This document shows, piece by piece, positions 54,691 to 64,000 of a DNA stretch of 64,000 bases. The notes under the pieces were generated by a model. It had not been told where the DNA came from, did no database searches, and worked only from the letters and a program-made list of their open reading frames with translations. The stretch is taken from the NCBI RefSeq assembly GCF_002099425.1, contig NW_018343973.1:7355001-7419000 (forward strand), in the 5' to 3' direction. This DNA comes from Phascolarctos cinereus (Eukaryota > Chordata > Mammalia > Diprotodontia > Phascolarctidae). The position numbers and the translations under genes are program-made. The stretch's first letter is position 1, and every line of letters starts with the position of its first letter.

Positions 54691-55275
54691 TCCTGGATAA
54701 AGGCCAGAGCATAAGCCAAGAAAGTAGTGACCACACTTCTCTTTAGATCATATCATCTTGGAAATACCAAAAACTTGCAGACCCTAAGCACTAGCTCTCA
54801 GAACAAGAGCATGAAAAACCTCAAGTTTGGGGCAATTCTCCCTCAATCACAGGAGCAGAGCCCAACTCTAACATAAAGTGAAAAGTCAAGAAATAAGATG
54901 TGAAAATAAGCAAACAACAAAAACAGAATCTGAAGATTGAAAAATTACTATGGTGACAGATAAGACCAAGACACAAACTCAAAAGACAATGAAATCAAAT
55001 AGCTTCAAGCAAAGCCTCAAAGAAGAATGTAAATTGAAAACAAGCCTAACAAGAATTTTCAGAATAACTCAAAAAGGATTTTAAAACTCAAATAAGAGAG
55101 GTAGAAGAAAAGCAGAAAAAGAAATGAGAGTGATGGAAGAAAATTATGAAAAGAGAACCAATAGTTTGGTAAAAGAGGCACAAAAAATACTGGAGAAAAT
55201 AAGATCTTTAAAAACAGAAGTGGTCAAATGGTAAAAGAGGCATAAAAGTCCACTGAAGAGAACTCCATAAAAAGC

Positions 55276-55515
55276 ATGATTGGCCACATGGGGAAAGATG
55301 CACAGAAATCCACTGAAGAAAAGAACTTGAAAAGTAGAATTGGCCAAATGGAAATGGAGGTACAAAAGCTCAATGAAGAAAATAATTCTTTAAAAACTGG
55401 AATTGGGCAAGTGGAAGGTAGTGACTTCATGAAACATCAAAAATCAATAAAACAAAATCAAAAGAGTGAAAAAATAGAAGAAAACATGAAATATCTCATT
55501 GGAAAAAACAGCTGA
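55276..55515 (+). pseudogene. L1 ORF1 coiled-coil fragment
   Basis: 79 codons: EKNLKSRIGQMEMEVQKLNE, ENNSLKTGIGQVE, then KIEENMKYLIGKN just before the RRM-type domain. The underlying DNA repeats in units of 60-63 bp (20-21 residues, three heptads) from 55201 to about 55415. The frame ends before the RNA-binding domains. Confidence 0.85.
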
Positions 55516-57679
55516 CCTTGAAAATAGATTGAAGAGAGATAATTTAAGAATTACTGGATTACCTGAAAGCCATGATTTAAAAAAAAAATCTAAGCATCAT
55601 CTTTCAAGAAATTATTAAGGAAAACTATCCTGGAATTCTAGAATCAGAGGCAAAATAAAAATTGAAAACATCCACTTATTACTTCCTAAAAAAGATCCCA
55701 AAAGAAAAAAAAATCCCAGGTACATTATAGTCAAGTTGCAGAGCTCCTAGGTTAAGGGGAAAATATTGCAAGCAGTCAGAAAGAAACAATTCAAATATTG
55801 TGGAGCCAACAGTCAGATAATAAAAGGTTTAGCAGATTCTACATTGCAGGATTGGGGGGCTTGGAATATGATATTCCAGAGGGTAAAGGAGCTAGGATTA
55901 TAACAAAGATTCACCTATCTAGCAAAAATGAGTACAATTCTTCAGGGAACAAAATGGATATTCAAAGAAATAGAGGACTTTCAAACATTCTTGAAGAAAG
56001 GACCAGAGCTGAATGGAAAATTTGACTTTGAAAGCATAAAAAGGTAAACAGGAAATCATAAGGAATTCAATAAGGTAAACTGTTTACATTCCTATATGGG
56101 AAAATGATACTTATATCTCCTAAGAACCTTCTCATTACTAGGACAATTAGAAGGTATACACATAGATATAGGACAATGATGTGAGTTGACTATGACTATC
56201 GAAAAAAATTAAATTAAAGGGTGAGAGAGAGGAAGGCACTGGGAGAAGGGGAAAAGGAGAGGCAGAATGGGATAAATTATCTCATATAAAATAAGCACAA
56301 AATAGCTCTCATAATGGATGAAAAGATGTGGGAGGTAAGTAGGAGCACTTGAACCTTGCTCTCATCAGAATTAGCTCAAAGAGGGAATAACTCAGTTGGG
56401 TATAGAAATCTGTCTTACCCTACAGGAAAATAGGATAGCAAAGGGTTAAGAGAAGGGGTGGGTGTGATAGAAAAGAGGGCAGACCCAGGGAGTCAGTAGT
56501 CAGAAGCAAAATATTTTTGAGGATGGAAAGAGTGAAAGGAGAGAGAGGAAACAGGTGGAAAATAGGATGGGGGGATTCACAGTTAGCAATCATAACTATA
56601 AAAAAATTTATATCAATTATTTATGATAAAGGCCTCATTTCTCAAATATATAGAGAACTGAGCTAAATTGATAAAAATTAGAGCCGTTTCTCCAATTGAT
56701 AAATGGTCAAAAATATGAACAGGTGGTTTTCAGACAAAGTAATCAAATATATCTATAGTCATATGAAAAAACTGCTCTAAATCACAATTGATTGGAGACA
56801 TACAAGTTAAAATAACTCTGAGGTACTACTCCACACCTATCAGATTGGCTTATATGACAGAAAAGGAAAATGTCAAATATTGGAGAGAATGTGGGAAAAT
56901 TGAGACACTAATGCATTGTTGGTAGAGTTGTGAACTGATTCAATCATTTGGAGAGCAATTTGGAACTATGGCCAAAGGACTATAAAACCATGCATAGCTT
57001 ATGACCCAGCAATACTACTACTGTCTGTATCCCAAAAAAGATAAAAGACAAAAAGGAAAAGGACCTAAATGTGCAAAAATGTTTATAATAGCTCTTTTAA
57101 TGGTGGCTAAGAATTGGAAATTGATGGAAAATCTATCAGTCAAGGAATGGCTGACCATGTTGTGGTAGATGAATGTGATGGAATATCATTTTGCTGTAAG
57201 AAGTGTTGAACAGGATGCTTTCAGAAAAACACGGAAAGGCTTACATGAACCAATGCAAAGTGAGGTGAACAGAACAAGGAGAACAGTGTACACAGTAACA
57301 GCAATATTGTATGATGATCAGCTATAGAGGACTTACCTATTCTTAGCAACACAATGATCCAAGACAATTCCTAAGAATTTATGATGAAAAACTGCTCTCT
57401 ATCTCCAGCAAAAACTGATGGAGTCAATAAAGACAGGCTTACTTTTTAAAAACAAACTTTCTTTGTTTGTTTGGTCTGTGTTTTCTTCCACAACATGACT
57501 AATATGGACATTTGTTTTGCATGACCGCACATGTATAACTTACGTCAAATTTCTTGCCTTTTCAATGAGGGGGAAGAGTATGAGGAAGGGAGAGAATTTG
57601 GTACCCAAAAATTTTTTAATGTTTATGTATTTTTATATTTGAGAAAAAAAGAATAAGAGGAAAAAAGTAATACCATTGG

Positions 57680-58420
57680 CTCTCACGGTTATGATTAACA
57701 TCCCCCCTCCCAAAAGTATTATGTATTAAATAAATTATTATTGTCATGATTTATTTGAATTTAAGGAAAAGAAATAGCTTACAGTCCCAAGGAATTTATA
57801 TATTTATGCTCTATGTATGCTTCAACAAAAGATACAGAGAATTTCTGTACCACTTGATGGCATAACCTTCCAGACCTCCTTTGTTCTTATTCAGGACCTA
57901 CCATGTTATATACAGGGCAGAGAACTGCTCAGTTCTTCCAGGACTGCAGATTGACTAACTCAAATTATTTTTGCCTTTTGAAGCTTGTTATATCTTATAT
58001 ATTAGAGGACAAAGGCAGTTGGTGCCTAGTGTAAGAAGAAACACCTTTGCATTCACAAAATGAGAAAATATTAGAGGAATATGTACAAAGGAGTTGCTAA
58101 AATAATTTTAGCAACTATATACCATAATTTTACTCAGCATTTACACATTGTTTTATCAGTCATTTAATTATTTCTGATTAAGTAATACCCTCTTTTATCT
58201 GTGAGAGGAGGCCAAGCCTGAGCAGACTGCCTGCCCATCAAAATACTTTTTTAACATTTAACTAAATCTCAGTTATTAGCTCTGTCCTTCTTGAAATGGC
58301 TTTGAATTGCTTTTTTCTATTTTCACTTATTTAAATATATAATGTGTGTGCACACATGTGTGTGTTTACACACACACAACTCCACTTCTCTAGTAGAAAG
58401 GAAGACCTTTCAAGAGTATT
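57680..58420. other. Unclassified DNA with a perfect palindrome
   Basis: No repeat family recognised. A 25-base palindrome lies at 58092-58116, and a small GTGTGCACACATGTGTG-type run at 58342-58378. Confidence 0.4.
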
Positions 58421-58423
58421 GAT

Positions 58424-58735
58424 ATCTTTCCTTCGTTCCTTCCTTTCTCTCTTCCTTCCTTTCTTCATTCCTTCCCTTCTTCCTTCCATCCTTCCTTCCT
58501 TCCCTTCTTTCTTCCTTCCCTTCCTACTTCCTTCCCTCTCTCTATTCCTTAGTCCATCCTTCCTTCCTTCCTTCCTTCCTTCCTTCCTTCCTTCCTTCCT
58601 TCCTTCCTTCCTTCCTTCCTTTCTTCCTTCCTTTCTTCCTTCCTCTCTTCTTTCCTTCTTTTCTTCCTTCCTTCTTTCCTTCCTTTCTTCCATCTTTCTT
58701 TCCTTCCTTCTTTTCCATCTTTCCATCTTTCCTTG
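58424..58735. repeat. (TTCC)n polypyrimidine tract
   Basis: About 310 bases almost entirely C and T on the plus strand. The core at 58555-58622 is pure CCTT units. The overlapping frames of about 135 codons on both strands (KEGRKEGRKEGR, LPSFLPSF) are products of the repeat. Confidence 0.97.
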
Positions 58736-58736
58736 T

Positions 58737-58792
58737 ATCATCAGTGCCTAACAGTGCCTTGCACATAGTAGACAAATAATGTTTGTTGACTT
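58737..58792 (+). mobile_element. L2 3' end
   Basis: agtgccttgcacatagtaga followed by atgtttgttgactt. The polypyrimidine tract adjoins it directly, so the tract may have grown in or beside this L2. Confidence 0.75.
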
Positions 58793-58794
58793 AA

Positions 58795-60425
58795 ATCTAA
58801 TTGTGATTTACTGTTCATATTAAGAAAAAGTGTTGTCCTTGAAGAGAATGTTGTAGAGAGAGAATAGTAAAGTACTGTATTCCCATGTAGCAATTAAGAA
58901 GCCAAGCCAATTTTAAAAGAGTTCAGAGATGCAAAGATCTCTTTTCTAATTTGCACTCACACACTAGCTAATCATTAGAGATACAAATACCTCAGAATTT
59001 CCATATCTCCAATCTTCAAGTTAGCTTTTCTGCCAAAGACTTAAAGACTCAATTTATCATGTCCCTTAACAAATCTGCAAGTATGTCCTCATTCAGAAAT
59101 CACCTAGCTTATTTAAGAAGATATTGAATTTGTCTCAGAATATTTGTTATGGGTTTTGTATCCAAGTAACTAAGTCATGAAGTGGTGAGAATGGCAGACA
59201 AATGGTGATATAACCACACACATATATAAATACGTATGTGTGTGTGGCACATTTGGAAATTCTTTCCCATCTTATGAGTGTTGAATATTGTCCCTGGATC
59301 TGAGCAAAGCTATAGAAATTCATATAATCTTCCTATTTTTACCATCAACTCCAAAAGTTGAAAAGAGAAAGAAAAGAGACAAAGAGAACTTTCAGAAGGA
59401 AATGTTTCTAGAACTTCAAATACCAGAGAGACTGAGACATATAGATCTTTTTTTCTGACCTATTTTTGACTTCTCACTTTTTCCTGTATGCTCATTGGTC
59501 TATTGAAAATCTAACTTCATTGATCCATTTTCTGGAAACCTCATATGAGACACAAAAGGCACTTGTATTGAGCTTTTCAATGGCAATGAGTCATCTTTGC
59601 ATCAGAGAAAATCTTAGAAAATGAAGAAAGAAGACCTATGAGAGGTGACCTAATTCTTTGCTTCTTTTTAATGGAGGGTAAATTGCTCAGTGCTGAATGC
59701 ATTAAGTCTAGTTTTAAACATTCCATGTGGTGGGGATTTCACTACTTGTTTCCCTGTACTATGCATTCTAACAATTTTTTTTTGGATTTTCCCTTTCTAA
59801 AAAGAACCCAGGAATAGCTCTTTGACTGTTAACAAATTAATCTTTTCTCCCTCAAAGAGTACAGTAACAAACCATTTATTTGGCAGTTAGACTTCAAGTA
59901 AGTTTTACCGTATCTAATACAGTGCTGAATTTATAAATGAAAAACTGTCACAAAGTCCACACATTTTATTCTGCCAGAGCCCAGGATGCCTATTCTTACC
60001 AAGCCAGTTGATTTGTAATGTAAAATAAGTTATTGATTTAACAAGATTGCTATCTGGGTCTATATTCACATCTGAATATGTATAAGTATGGGTAGAGTAT
60101 TAGGGATAGCTGAAAGGACAATTTGTCCAGGATGCCAGGGTCATCTACATAAAGAAAACTGCCACCAATTTAGGTTTCCCATGACTCCTTTCACATCCCT
60201 AATTTGATTCAGTGTAAAGTCTTTTCTATGTAACATGTGCAAAGTATTCCATTGATGATATAAAGACAATACAATATACAATAGGTATACAAGAAAATCT
60301 ATACAAAGTATATACAAAGTAATGAAAAGTAATTTCAATAGGAAAAGAGTCCTAATAATGGATAATGAGGTAGTTAACATTAAAGATTTATGTAGGAGAG
60401 AGCACCTGAGCTATGCTAGATATGC
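58795..60425. other. Unclassified DNA, about 1.6 kb
   Basis: No recognisable element or gene. A CA/TG hairpin is at 59214-59247. Confidence 0.4.
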
Positions 60426-60429
60426 CAGA

Positions 60430-61010
60430 CAGAAGTGAGGAGGAAATACATCTAGAGACTGGTGTGGAAGTAATACTTGTACAATGGCATCAGCTGGGAG
60501 GTGAACTGTCATGCACAAAAAACAGCTATCAGGCAACTTGACTGGAATGAAGAGCATATGAGTGGAAGTAATATTAAGTCTAAAAGGTGGGTCAGCGTAA
60601 GCTTGTGGAGCATGTTAAATGCCAGGACAAAGATTTTGTATTTCATCTGAAAGGCATAAGGGAACCACTGGTATTTTTTTTTTTTTGAGTAGTAGCTGAT
60701 ATCAATGGGGGAGGGGCCCAGATCAGTCTTTTAGGAATATCAATTTGGCAACTTCTATAGAGGATAGTTTAGACAATAGAGTTACTAGAATTAGGGTGAA
60801 AGGTGAAAGACAGAAGGCACTAATATGATAGATGTTGAAGGTATAATTGACAAGATTTGGCAATTATGTGCATTTGGTGAAGGAAGAAAGACATGAAAGA
60901 GTCAAAAAGTATTACAAAGGTAGGAATCTGAGTCATTAGAAGGATACAAGTACAATCAACAGAAATGGGGAAGAAGAAATGGAATTATATCTTGAATTCT
61001 TGATAGGCAA
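60430..61010 (-). mobile_element. L2 LINE, antisense
   Basis: Antisense L2 blocks in order: caaagattttgtatttcatc, aagggaaccactggtat, cccagatcagtcttttagga, cagaaggcactaatatgata and aagattggaattatgtgc-like text. Same part of L2 as 8200-8700. Strongly worn. Confidence 0.65.
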
Positions 61011-61014
61011 CCAC

Positions 61015-61455
61015 TTAGTTTTGAATTTACTGATTCACACTCAGACCGCTCCCCCTCCCCCAGTCCCTTGAATTTTAGATTTCTTTCAAAGTTTTGACTC
61101 TTGGACTTGCTGATCAATTACTCTTTTCATCTCTGAAAAGGAACATTGTGTTTGCATGATGCTGATCTCCCCATTTTGGGGGGAGAGGAACATGTTGACT
61201 TTCTCCTACCTGTTCATTACATGCTAATTCCTGGGACATGTTATCTTTATGAGATCTGGATATTGTGTCAACAGATTTGAATTAAGGCACCCTGAATATT
61301 AAAAATAAGTATATTGACAGCAGGAAGAAATGATAGCTAGCAATGAAGGGTGAGACAGAAGAACTATAAAAGACTAACTGAATTCAGTGTAGAATAGCTA
61401 GCCCTACATACCTCAACGCCCCCACAATGCAATAATTGATGTTCGTAGTAATAAC
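61015..61455. other. Unclassified DNA
   Basis: Nothing recognisable. Confidence 0.4.
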
Positions 61456-61459
61456 AGAA

Positions 61460-61595
61460 CTGTGAAATCTTAGCGTAGAAAGAAACCTTCGGGATCCTTC
61501 TATCTAAAACTCTCTATTTACAGGTAAGAAAGAAGAGACGCAACTTGTCTAACATCACATAGCTAATGATAAACCTGAGTCATCAAGAAATTAAA
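61460..61595 (-). mobile_element. MIR-type SINE, antisense, worn
   Basis: gtgaaatcttagcgtagaaa, ctatctaaaactctctattt, gcaacttgtctaacatcaca and tagctaatgataaa. Confidence 0.6.
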
Positions 61596-61599
61596 TTTT

Positions 61600-62685
61600 A
61601 CTCAGGATACAGTTCCTCAACTCAGGATACCATGTAATATATTTTTAGAAATAACTGCAACAAAATGGTTAAATTAAAAGAAAAAAGCTACTTACTCAAA
61701 GTTGGGAGGCATGGCTGACACACTAGATGGTAGAGTGAGGAAGTCAAAAAATTCTTAATGGGCTAGAAAATTGAGTCAACTTTAATTAGATTAAATTTCA
61801 TATATATTTATGTAAATTCTTAGATTTAAGTTCATAAAAGTTACTTAAGAAGTGGAGACATCAAGAAGAGAGTAATCATGAGGTTCCTGATTCTGTGCCA
61901 TATGAGGATAGATGAAACATGGGAAATTTAATATGGAGAAAGGAAATTATTTTTGTTGCTGTTATTGTTTGTTTTGTTTTGTGTTACAAAGGAATGAAAA
62001 ACATTTTATGTCCATCTGTACCAGCCCAAAGCCTTAATTTAGGACTCTGTGCACAACCATGTCCATGACGGCTAGCTGGTAGCAGGGAATTCAGGCAATC
62101 ACAGTGGAAAATACTGATGCTTTAGGAAATCAGTTTGTGTAGGACAACCAGTAAATTCTTAGGCATACCCTGTCATTCAACTTCATGACTTAGTACAGAT
62201 GATTAGTCATCTCTGAATCCATGTCCTAGAAAGCTTTCTTCAAAGCTTTGGTATCTGCAGCCTACTGCTTTTAATTCTGCAGATAACCAGGCACCAATCT
62301 AGCCTGCCTCGTCAGTTTGTAGTACAGTTGCCCTCCTCATGACTAGGAGCCTGACTTCTATGCCCCAGGCAGGGACTGCCTTTCCTCCTAGCTGTGGGTG
62401 TACCTAATCACTGAGACAGGTGGCTGTATGTCAGGTGGTAAGTGATACCATCCACTAGATATCTCATTAAAGATTCCCCTTCTGCAGGTATCTGTCTTCA
62501 TGGTTGCTATTTGAAGCTCCATTTCCCCCCTTTTTTTTTACTTTAGGATTTGTAATTCCATTACACTAAATGCTATTTTCTTACTGCTTTTACCTATATT
62601 AGTAATAAAAGGACTACTGATAATCCAAACACTTAGCAATTTATGTGTCTGTGATATATCCAAATATCATTATTGATTTATTTTT
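61600..62685. other. Mostly unclassified DNA
   Basis: A short sense CR1 scrap may lie at 61895-61950 (tgccatatgaggatagatga). The GC-richer stretch at 62030-62480 has no recognised repeat and is a candidate for unique sequence. Confidence 0.4.
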
Positions 62686-62689
62686 TCCA

Positions 62690-62760
62690 CTAGAATGAAA
62701 CTCACTGAGGTCAGGGACAATTTTTTATTTGCTTTTGATAAGCATTTGTTGAATTGAACA
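62690..62760 (+). mobile_element. L2 3' end, very worn
   Basis: agaatgaaactcactgaggt, cagggacaattttttatttg, then aagcatttgttgaattgaac. Confidence 0.45.
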
Positions 62761-62764
62761 GTAT

Positions 62765-63960
62765 TAAGTTGAACCATTAATATAGAGAAAATTAAAATTA
62801 AATCTCTGGTCAAGTATTGTCGTGTTCTGTTAGACACTTATTGTGACTGTGGTTATTAGCATTCTTTTCACTCCAAACTAATTCACTTCAATCCAATTTA
62901 ATCCAACAAAAACAAGTTTATTACCTACCTTTTGTGTCTCAAGTTTAAATTCACATTGTAGAACATTTAAATAAGTCAATTGAGAAAAAATTTTTTGCAA
63001 ATGAAGGCTTGAGATCTCATGTCTATTATGTACATGTTTGACCAACAATTTTATTTTCTTATAACTATCACTGTAACAAATTTGAAAAAAAATGTCAAAA
63101 TTTATTTTGTGCTCTGTTCTTCTGTAAACTCATGATACTTATTATTAATAATAAAAACAAAGACAATAACAACTGACATATGGCTTTTCAAAATCTTCAA
63201 GATGACTTACATATATTATCTCACTTGAGTCTATTTACTTTCCTAATGACATGAACTTTTTGATCTTTGTAAATTTCCTTTCTGAATTTTCAATTTCATT
63301 TTCACCAATGATTGATGTTTTGGCTAATTGATTGAAAAGTTACCATCTGGCAATTTCTAGGCTTGTGCTTCTTAACCTTTTCTAAAGATAGATACCATAT
63401 TTCTTTGCATCCAGTCTTTTCCAAGGACTTCCAAAAATTATTGTAAGTTAATTAAATTCTTTGACAAATTCCTCTCATGGCCTAGGGTGTTTGTCATGGA
63501 GGCCTGCTGATCAGTATGTGTTCAAATTTTCTTAGCAATATTCCCTTTCTAGTTCCTTGTAAATAGTCATTTTTTTGCAAGGTTTTAATTACTTCCTCAT
63601 TATTCAAATTTACCTCCTTTATTACTTTTGCTAAATGCCAATTTTAAAATGGGTTAATTTTCTTTGTCCCCAAAGTGATTTACCCTTGGTTTTAAAAAAT
63701 GAAACAAAACAAATAAAAACCCCCCAACATTTTTACTTCTCTCAGTCCTCCTTAAGACCTACCATTTGAAAGATTGCCTTTTTTGGTTTGTTTGCTTAGA
63801 ATGCTTGTTTATCAAGAAAAAATAGCTACTTGTTACATAAAGCTTTTTTAAACAAATCTTAGCAACTAAAGAATTGATTTATGTGTTCTGTAGAATGAAA
63901 TAATGTAAGCAATTTTCTTTGTACCTTTAAAACACTATATCCATTTGAACTCTTATTAAG
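62765..63960. other. Mostly unclassified AT-rich DNA
   Basis: A SINE scrap in antisense is likely at 63140-63235 (acttacatatattatctcac). The rest may be old L1, but no firm landmark was found. Confidence 0.35.
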
Positions 63961-63964
63961 AACA

Positions 63965-64000
63965 ATCAATCAAGAAACATTTATTAAGCACTTACTGGGT
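63965..64000 (-). mobile_element. L2 3' end, antisense, cut by window edge
   Basis: tcaatcaagaaacatttatt, aagcacttactgggt is the start of an antisense L2 that continues beyond the window. Confidence 0.7.

Larger units (their letters stand above)
54017..57663 (+). mobile_element. L1 LINE, sense, complete ends, internal deletion
   Basis: Target duplications are aaagtaatgcca (54005-54016) and aaagtaatacca (57664-57675). In order it has a 5' UTR (from gccaagatggtggagtgg), ORF1 (about 54950-56000), an inter-ORF spacer (56040-56600), then a jump at about 56600-56625 to the ORF2 C-terminal third (ggcctcatttctc onward) and a 3' UTR with A-rich tail. The endonuclease and reverse transcriptase are missing. 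ORF1 is also broken. Confidence 0.92.

Noticed and set aside
58331-58775. Long KEGRKEGR and LPSFLPSF frames on both strands
   Set aside because: Direct translations of the TTCC/GGAA tract. They are open on both strands because the repeat has no stops.
59214-59247. CA/TG hairpin
   Set aside because: Short alternating dinucleotide sequence pairs with itself by nature. No evidence beyond that.
1-64000. tRNA genes suggested by the many A/B box motifs
   Set aside because: All examples sit in SINEs with CORE or L2-like tails. None keeps a full cloverleaf.

Overview
The window is AT-rich, CpG-poor mammalian DNA, and the repeats point to a marsupial. It is full of tRNA-derived CORE-SINEs of the MIR kind. 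Some carry the marsupial tail that reads 'ccaagaaaacccc' and then 'aaatggggtcatgaagagtc'. It also holds L1 copies with marsupial-type 5' UTRs and 3' tails, an RTE-tailed SINE of about 550 bp, and an unusually large load of old L2 and CR1/L3 LINEs. Three SINEs with a short 'caattggggttaagtgac' or 'ccctgattgcctc' type end look like the family common in Australian marsupials, so an Australidelphian such as a dasyurid, wallaby, koala or wombat is the best guess. That narrower call is an inference.

I could not support any host protein-coding exon, tRNA, rRNA or known ncRNA gene. The window reads as a gene desert or a piece of a very large intron. All recognisable coding sequence belongs to LINEs: ORF1 and ORF2 of L1, and reverse transcriptases of L2, CR1/L3 and RTE. 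All of it is decayed.

Layout. 1-10 kb: old SINEs, L2, L3, RTE and L1 fragments, with an antisense L2 of about 1.1 kb at 7.9-9.0 kb. 10.0-17.7 kb: an L2 in plus orientation split by a 5.4 kb antisense L1 (10796-16208) with a matching 10-bp target site on each side, and a SINE in the L2 tail. 17.8-24.6 kb: old L1, L3 and SINEs plus about 3 kb of unclassified DNA, including a GC-richer patch (20.3-20.9 kb) and a promoter-like spot near 23.1 kb. 24.8-28.9 kb: an internally deleted antisense L1 with 14-bp target duplications. 29.5-30.6 kb: a 1.1 kb antisense L3. 31.0-36.1 kb: a stack of an old L1, a younger internally deleted L1 and a young SINE, with a perfectly repeated 237-bp segment next to it. 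36.4-37.2 kb: an L1 5' UTR sitting alone inside a SINE. 38.3-39.4 kb: an RTE-tailed SINE inside an L2. 41.9-43.5 kb: a recent 91-bp tandem duplication and an L2 inside an L2. 44-54 kb: scattered MIR, L2, L3 and SINE copies and a pure (GT)26 array. 54.0-57.7 kb: a third L1 with an intact 5' end and an internal deletion. 58.4-58.7 kb: a 310-bp polypyrimidine tract. 58.8-64 kb: mostly unclassified DNA with one antisense L2.

The genes do not work together here, since there is no operon or pathway. The window does give a layered insertion history: L2, L3, RTE and MIR are oldest, then several L1 generations, then the short tRNA-SINEs, then two local duplications that look very recent. I found nothing resembling an undescribed functional system. 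The most informative observations are the repeated internal deletions of ORF2 in L1 copies that keep both ends, the template-switch hairpin inside the 5.4 kb L1, and the 237-bp perfect repeat.
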